Of a stretch of DNA of 22,616 nt, positions 19,541-22,616 are shown one piece after another. The translations under genes were made by a program, and so were the position numbers. Within the stretch, counting starts at the first letter, position 1. Each line of letters starts with the position of its first letter. Under the pieces are notes generated by a model. The model ran no database searches. It was not told the origin of the DNA and worked only from the letters and a program-made list of their open reading frames with translations. Source of the stretch: Didymodactylos carnosus (lineage: Eukaryota > Rotifera > Eurotatoria > Philodinida > Philodinidae); NCBI GenBank assembly GCA_905250885.1, contig CAJNOQ010002800.1, positions 1-22,616 of the forward strand, in the 5' to 3' direction.

Positions 19541-20338
19541 GCCGAATTGATAATTCTATAAAATTAATTGTTCTTCATAACGAAAAAAAAATATGTATAG
19601 AGAGAGATAGGAAACAGAGAATATAACTTTTTGAAAATAATTGTTGCCTTCACTAACAGTATTTACTTTTTATATAAGCAGATTTTACTAATTTTTTTGT
19701 ATGTTTGATCTACGTCTTCAAGCATTTGGTTTAAGAAACATTGATTTTATCCATAGAATTTGGATAGATTCATATGAAAAAGAAAATCAACGTTGTTTAA
19801 GATAAACTTTAATAATCCATTTTAGCATTGATAAACAAAACTAAACAATTTTGATGTATACTTCAAAAACATCCTGTTAATTGTTTCATAATGTATATTA
19901 TCAAACGATTATGCAATACTTAATATTTTTGAAATTTTAATTTTAATACATTGACAAATAAAGATGAATAATAATAATATGAGAGTGTGAAAATCATATT
20001 TTTATTCTCACATTAACAAGCGTTAATGTTTTAATGAACCACTTTTGCTGAGCTGTCACATCTGTAGCTAATGTTTTTGATCATTAAATAGAATAAAAAG
20101 ATAACCGTTATGTTTGTATCAATGAGAATAATGATGACAAAGCAGTTACATTTAAATGATTAAATACATATGCGAAAAAGCTATTTCAAAAGAGAAAATA
20201 TATTCTCAAAACTGACTGATTAACACTATATCTTTTTCATCTATTTAAAATTGAGAAATGAATGGAATATATAGTTAAACGAGAACTATTACTTGTACAA
20301 TCATTTTTTTCTTATTAAATTTTAGATAACATAGTTTG
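19541..20338. other. Upstream region of the GIN-domain gene
   Basis: AT-rich with no supported gene. An acceptor-like AAATTTTAG followed by ATAAC ends at 20325, 13 nt before the GIN gene ATG. A short AAT microsatellite lies near 19965-19978. Confidence 0.4.
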
Positions 20339-21173
20339 ATGATGATTTATTCTATTTTAGTCGTAATAATTAGTGTTCTGATAAATTTTACTCATCAAAC
20401 CAAAATAAACTATCATTCTATTGTTGTACAAAGTGGCTCAACACCAACAATTGTTGGAGATAAAAATGTTTTACGTCAAAAATATTTAGTTGCCAGAACA
20501 TTTAATAAAATTTATATTGATGGTGCATTCAACGTTTATTTAACACAAGTAAATAATGATATGAATTCGTCATTGGAAGGAATTGAAATTGAAACGGATA
20601 AAAATATTCATGATTTTATTATTTGTGAAGTGACAAATGATCATATTTTGAATATAAAAATGAAACCTAATGTAAATTATAAATTTACCGATATGATTGT
20701 TTATATCAATTATAAAGTATTAGTCGAACTTTATCTAAATGGCATTGGTAATACGGAAACAACAAATCAATTAATACAAAGTGAAAAATTGATATTACAT
20801 AATGAAGGTATTGCTTTCTAATCATATGACAACAGTCTTTATCTATTTGTCTTGTATGATTTTTTTAGGCACGACTAGTTTTAAGCTCAATGTCAGTGTA
20901 CCAATGATTGATGCTTTTATTTATTCAACTGGTCAAGGAATATTAGGTGGTAGTTGTGGTGTGACAAATATCAAAGATACAGGTGTTGGCGATGTTGATG
21001 CATCGAATCTTATTACTCAATATGTAAACGTTGATGCAAGTGGTGTGGGTAAGATAAAAGTTTATGCTATACGTGAATGTAATATTCGTGCCGAGGGTGT
21101 GAGTACAGTCTATTATAAATGTCCAATTAAAAAACAAGAAACACATGGATTAGCAAAAATTATTGAATGGTAG
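20339..21173 (+). CDS. Secreted protein with a DUF2807 / GIN (putative auto-transporter adhesin head) domain
   Basis: Exons are 20339-20807 and 20869-21173, joined by a 61-bp GT..AG intron, giving exactly 257 residues. Residues 1 to about 20 are a hydrophobic signal peptide (YSILVVIISVLINF). The domain opens with ARTFNKIYIDGAFNVYLTQ, the classic start of DUF2807, then a stretch equivalent to the bacterial EADENL..I..EV. After the intron come glycine-punctuated beta-strand repeats (TGQGILGG, DTGVGDVDASN, DASGVGKIKVYA, AEGVSTVYYKCP), matching the (S/G)GxGD repeats of the family. The domain is common in Bacteroidota envelope proteins and is of unknown function. There is no outer-membrane or transmembrane anchor after the signal. 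A bacterial-type domain with an ordinary short intron suggests an old horizontal transfer that has been domesticated; that part is inference. The start is the first ATG of the tandem ATGATG. Confidence 0.88.
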
Positions 21174-21599
21174 ATAAAATATTTCGTTTTCACCTTGTTC
21201 AATCTGAAATAATTTTGTTTTTTATTTATTTTTTGTAATTTCTACTGTAAAATATTTCAAATTTTATTTATACAAGCTAGTAAGCCGAATAGAAAAATAG
21301 AAAAATATTTGGGATTCTTTCAATTAACTGTTTTACAGTAAAACAATTTGCTTTTTACTCTTTGTTTAAAATTCTGATATTTTTTTCATCACTACAAGGT
21401 GATCGGGTTATGCCATCGGTATGAGAAAAACAACTCGCTAGTGTGTTTTGTCGTAAAAGTTGACTATCTAGGTATTCAGTAGTTAGAGATCCTTTAGTTA
21501 GAATCACCAAACGTATCAAGATTCTTTTACCGTTGAGTTTATACGTGTTGAATTTTGAATGAATTTAAATGTTTTTTCCACCTTAAGAGTACTCCTGCT
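21174..21599. other. GIN gene 3' flank
   Basis: AT-rich sequence with no gene and no canonical AATAAA close to the stop codon. No repeat is evident before 21600. Confidence 0.35.
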
Positions 21600-21880
21600 C
21601 TTTTTTGAAAAAATTGTCGAATTTTGAGCTGAGCATAGCCTAATGTAGAGGAAAGTGTGGGCTACAAAATGAGACTACTTCCAGTACTCCACGACCTTTC
21701 TTCAAAAAGTTATGCAGTTCTGAAGTTTTTCCTTCAAAGTCTAAAAAAACTCAATTTTTTAGCTTCATAAACTTTTCTCTCCTTTCTTGTACACTCGAAA
21801 TTTTTCTTACGCATAGTCTGATAGAAGAAAGTGTTTTCGTCATAATGAGACGTTTTCCAGAATTTTCCGATGAGTTTTGG
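21600..21880. repeat. Diverged direct repeat, about 177-bp period
   Basis: The block at 21605-21690 recurs at about 21783-21866. Shared anchors are GCATAG (21633 and 21811), GAAAGTGT (21651 and 21827), AATGAGAC (21668 and 21844) and TTCCAG just after, all 176-178 bp apart. Only two copies are seen, and sequence between the anchors has diverged. The 177-bp spacing is near a nucleosome repeat and could be the remnant of a satellite array. Confidence 0.5.
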
Positions 21881-21974
21881 TGGAGATATAAGCATCGAGG
21901 CAAATGCCCTGAAAAAAGTGGTCTACGTAGAAAATGCGTTTTTTCTCGAAAACTATTTTTTTTGCTACCGGGCG

Positions 21975-22288
21975 TCATTGGATACATAATGACCCCCCTT
22001 AAATTTCATCCGGTCGAGTTAAGAATTTTACAAGAGATACTAAAGGTCATAGCGCAGAGATATAATTTTGGAATTTTCTTTTAGACATTTCTTCACCGAG
22101 TTATAGGATTTCTTAAATTGGAAAACTTCGTTTATGGAAATTTTTCAGTATTTTTCCTATAACTCGATAAAGAAATGTCTAAAAGAAAATTCCAAAATTA
22201 TACCTCTGCGCTATGACCTTTAGTATCTCTTGTAAAATTTTTAACTCGACCGGATGAACTTTAAGGGAGTTGTAATGTGGTCCAATGA
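21975..22288. mobile_element. Fold-back element with about 134-bp arms
   Basis: The arms at 21975-22108 and 22155-22288 are near-identical inverted copies, with a 46-nt spacer. The best stretch runs from CATCCGGTCGAGTTAA through CTAAAGGTCATAGCGCAGAG to CGAGTTATAGGA. Outer ends are TCATTGGA at the left and TCCAATGA at the right. Open frames on both strands here share the segment ILQEILKVIAQRYNFGIFF, simply because the arms are copies. No transposase frame and no clear target duplication are visible. Confidence 0.75.
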
Positions 22289-22467
22289 ATAACCGAGTTT
22301 TCTGGAAAACTGATGAAGGGCAATAGTTAAAAACTTGAGACAAAAACGAAAAAGTGCTCCATTTAGTTTCCAATTAGTTCTGAAAATATGAAGCCTTAGT
22401 GAGGTTTAGTTTTTATTTCACAGCATTTCTACCGAAAGCCCAAAATGAGGGAAGGGAAGAGGTACCC

Positions 22468-22616
22468 TTAACCCTTTACGGCCGGGTGTTGACTACCGGT
22501 AACATCGATCTATTAAGTCTCGAAGGAATTTCGTTCTAAAAGAATACACTTTGCCGATCCCTCTCACAGCAAAACAATAAATATAAAGGGAGGAATATTT
22601 TTATTAGTTAATTTTT
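22468..22616. mobile_element. Possible piggyBac-type terminus running off the right edge
   Basis: TTAA at 22468-22471 is followed by CCCTTTACGGCCGGGTG, which has the TTAA-CCCTTT layout of piggyBac terminal repeats. A GTTGACTACCGGTAAC stretch follows and could form part of the terminal structure. The other end and any transposase would lie beyond the window. This is a motif call only. Confidence 0.3.

Noticed and set aside
19701..19805. 34-codon ORF before the GIN gene
   Set aside because: It is too short, has an in-frame stop just upstream and contains no recognisable motif.
20943..21146. Minus-strand ORF opposite the GIN gene
   Set aside because: It is the antisense of the second exon, which has clear domain repeats.
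1..22616. CRISPR arrays, bacterial operons, Shine-Dalgarno sites
   Set aside because: The window is spliced eukaryotic DNA and no regularly spaced identical repeats were seen.

Overview
The window is eukaryotic and looks like animal nuclear DNA. It is AT-rich, and five of the genes are split by canonical GT..AG introns, most of them 50-85 bp. Four genes are clear metazoan orthologues: calpain-7, JMJD6, sideroflexin and PYROXD1. Two further genes look bacterial in type: an intronless PhyH-family dioxygenase, and a secreted protein with a DUF2807/GIN adhesin-head domain. Tiny introns, metazoan genes, bacterial-type genes and many small decayed DNA transposons together fit a bdelloid rotifer best. 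That assignment is inference, because no marker gene is present.

Layout, left to right. 1-250: relic of a non-LTR retrotransposon tail (minus strand). 1482-5867: calpain-7, 13 exons, with fold-back elements swelling two introns and a one-base frameshift in the last exon. 6521-6895: unrecognised ORF. 7767-9294: JMJD6, 4 exons. 9793-9890: two abutting near-perfect palindromes. 10257-11473: sideroflexin, 5 exons. 11972-12469: short hAT element with an 8-bp target duplication and a transposase C-terminal remnant. 12590-14717: PYROXD1, 12 exons. 14928-15767: PhyH-family dioxygenase, minus strand, convergent with PYROXD1. 15770-20338: 4.5 kb of gene-poor, repeat-rich DNA holding a GTGACGAAAGTG motif cluster, a 15-bp-period repeat, a possible coding relic and a 1.57-kb element with 187-bp inverted arms. 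20339-21173: GIN-domain gene with one intron. 21174-22616: direct and inverted repeats and a possible piggyBac-type end running off the right edge.

The genes do not form an operon or an obvious pathway. Calpain-7 is a cytosolic protease linked to ESCRT-III, JMJD6 is a nuclear Fe(II)/2-oxoglutarate hydroxylase, sideroflexin is a mitochondrial serine carrier, and PYROXD1 is a nuclear-cytoplasmic flavoprotein. The exon models were built by hand from splice signals, reading phase and remembered family sequence. JMJD6, sideroflexin, PYROXD1 and the GIN gene all sum to an exact multiple of three. Calpain-7 sums to one base over, which places its frameshift independently of the alignment.

I found no convincing complete undescribed system. 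The best leads are the animal GIN-domain gene, the intronless PhyH gene, the calpain-7 A8 frameshift, the twin palindrome and the uncharacterised inverted-repeat elements.
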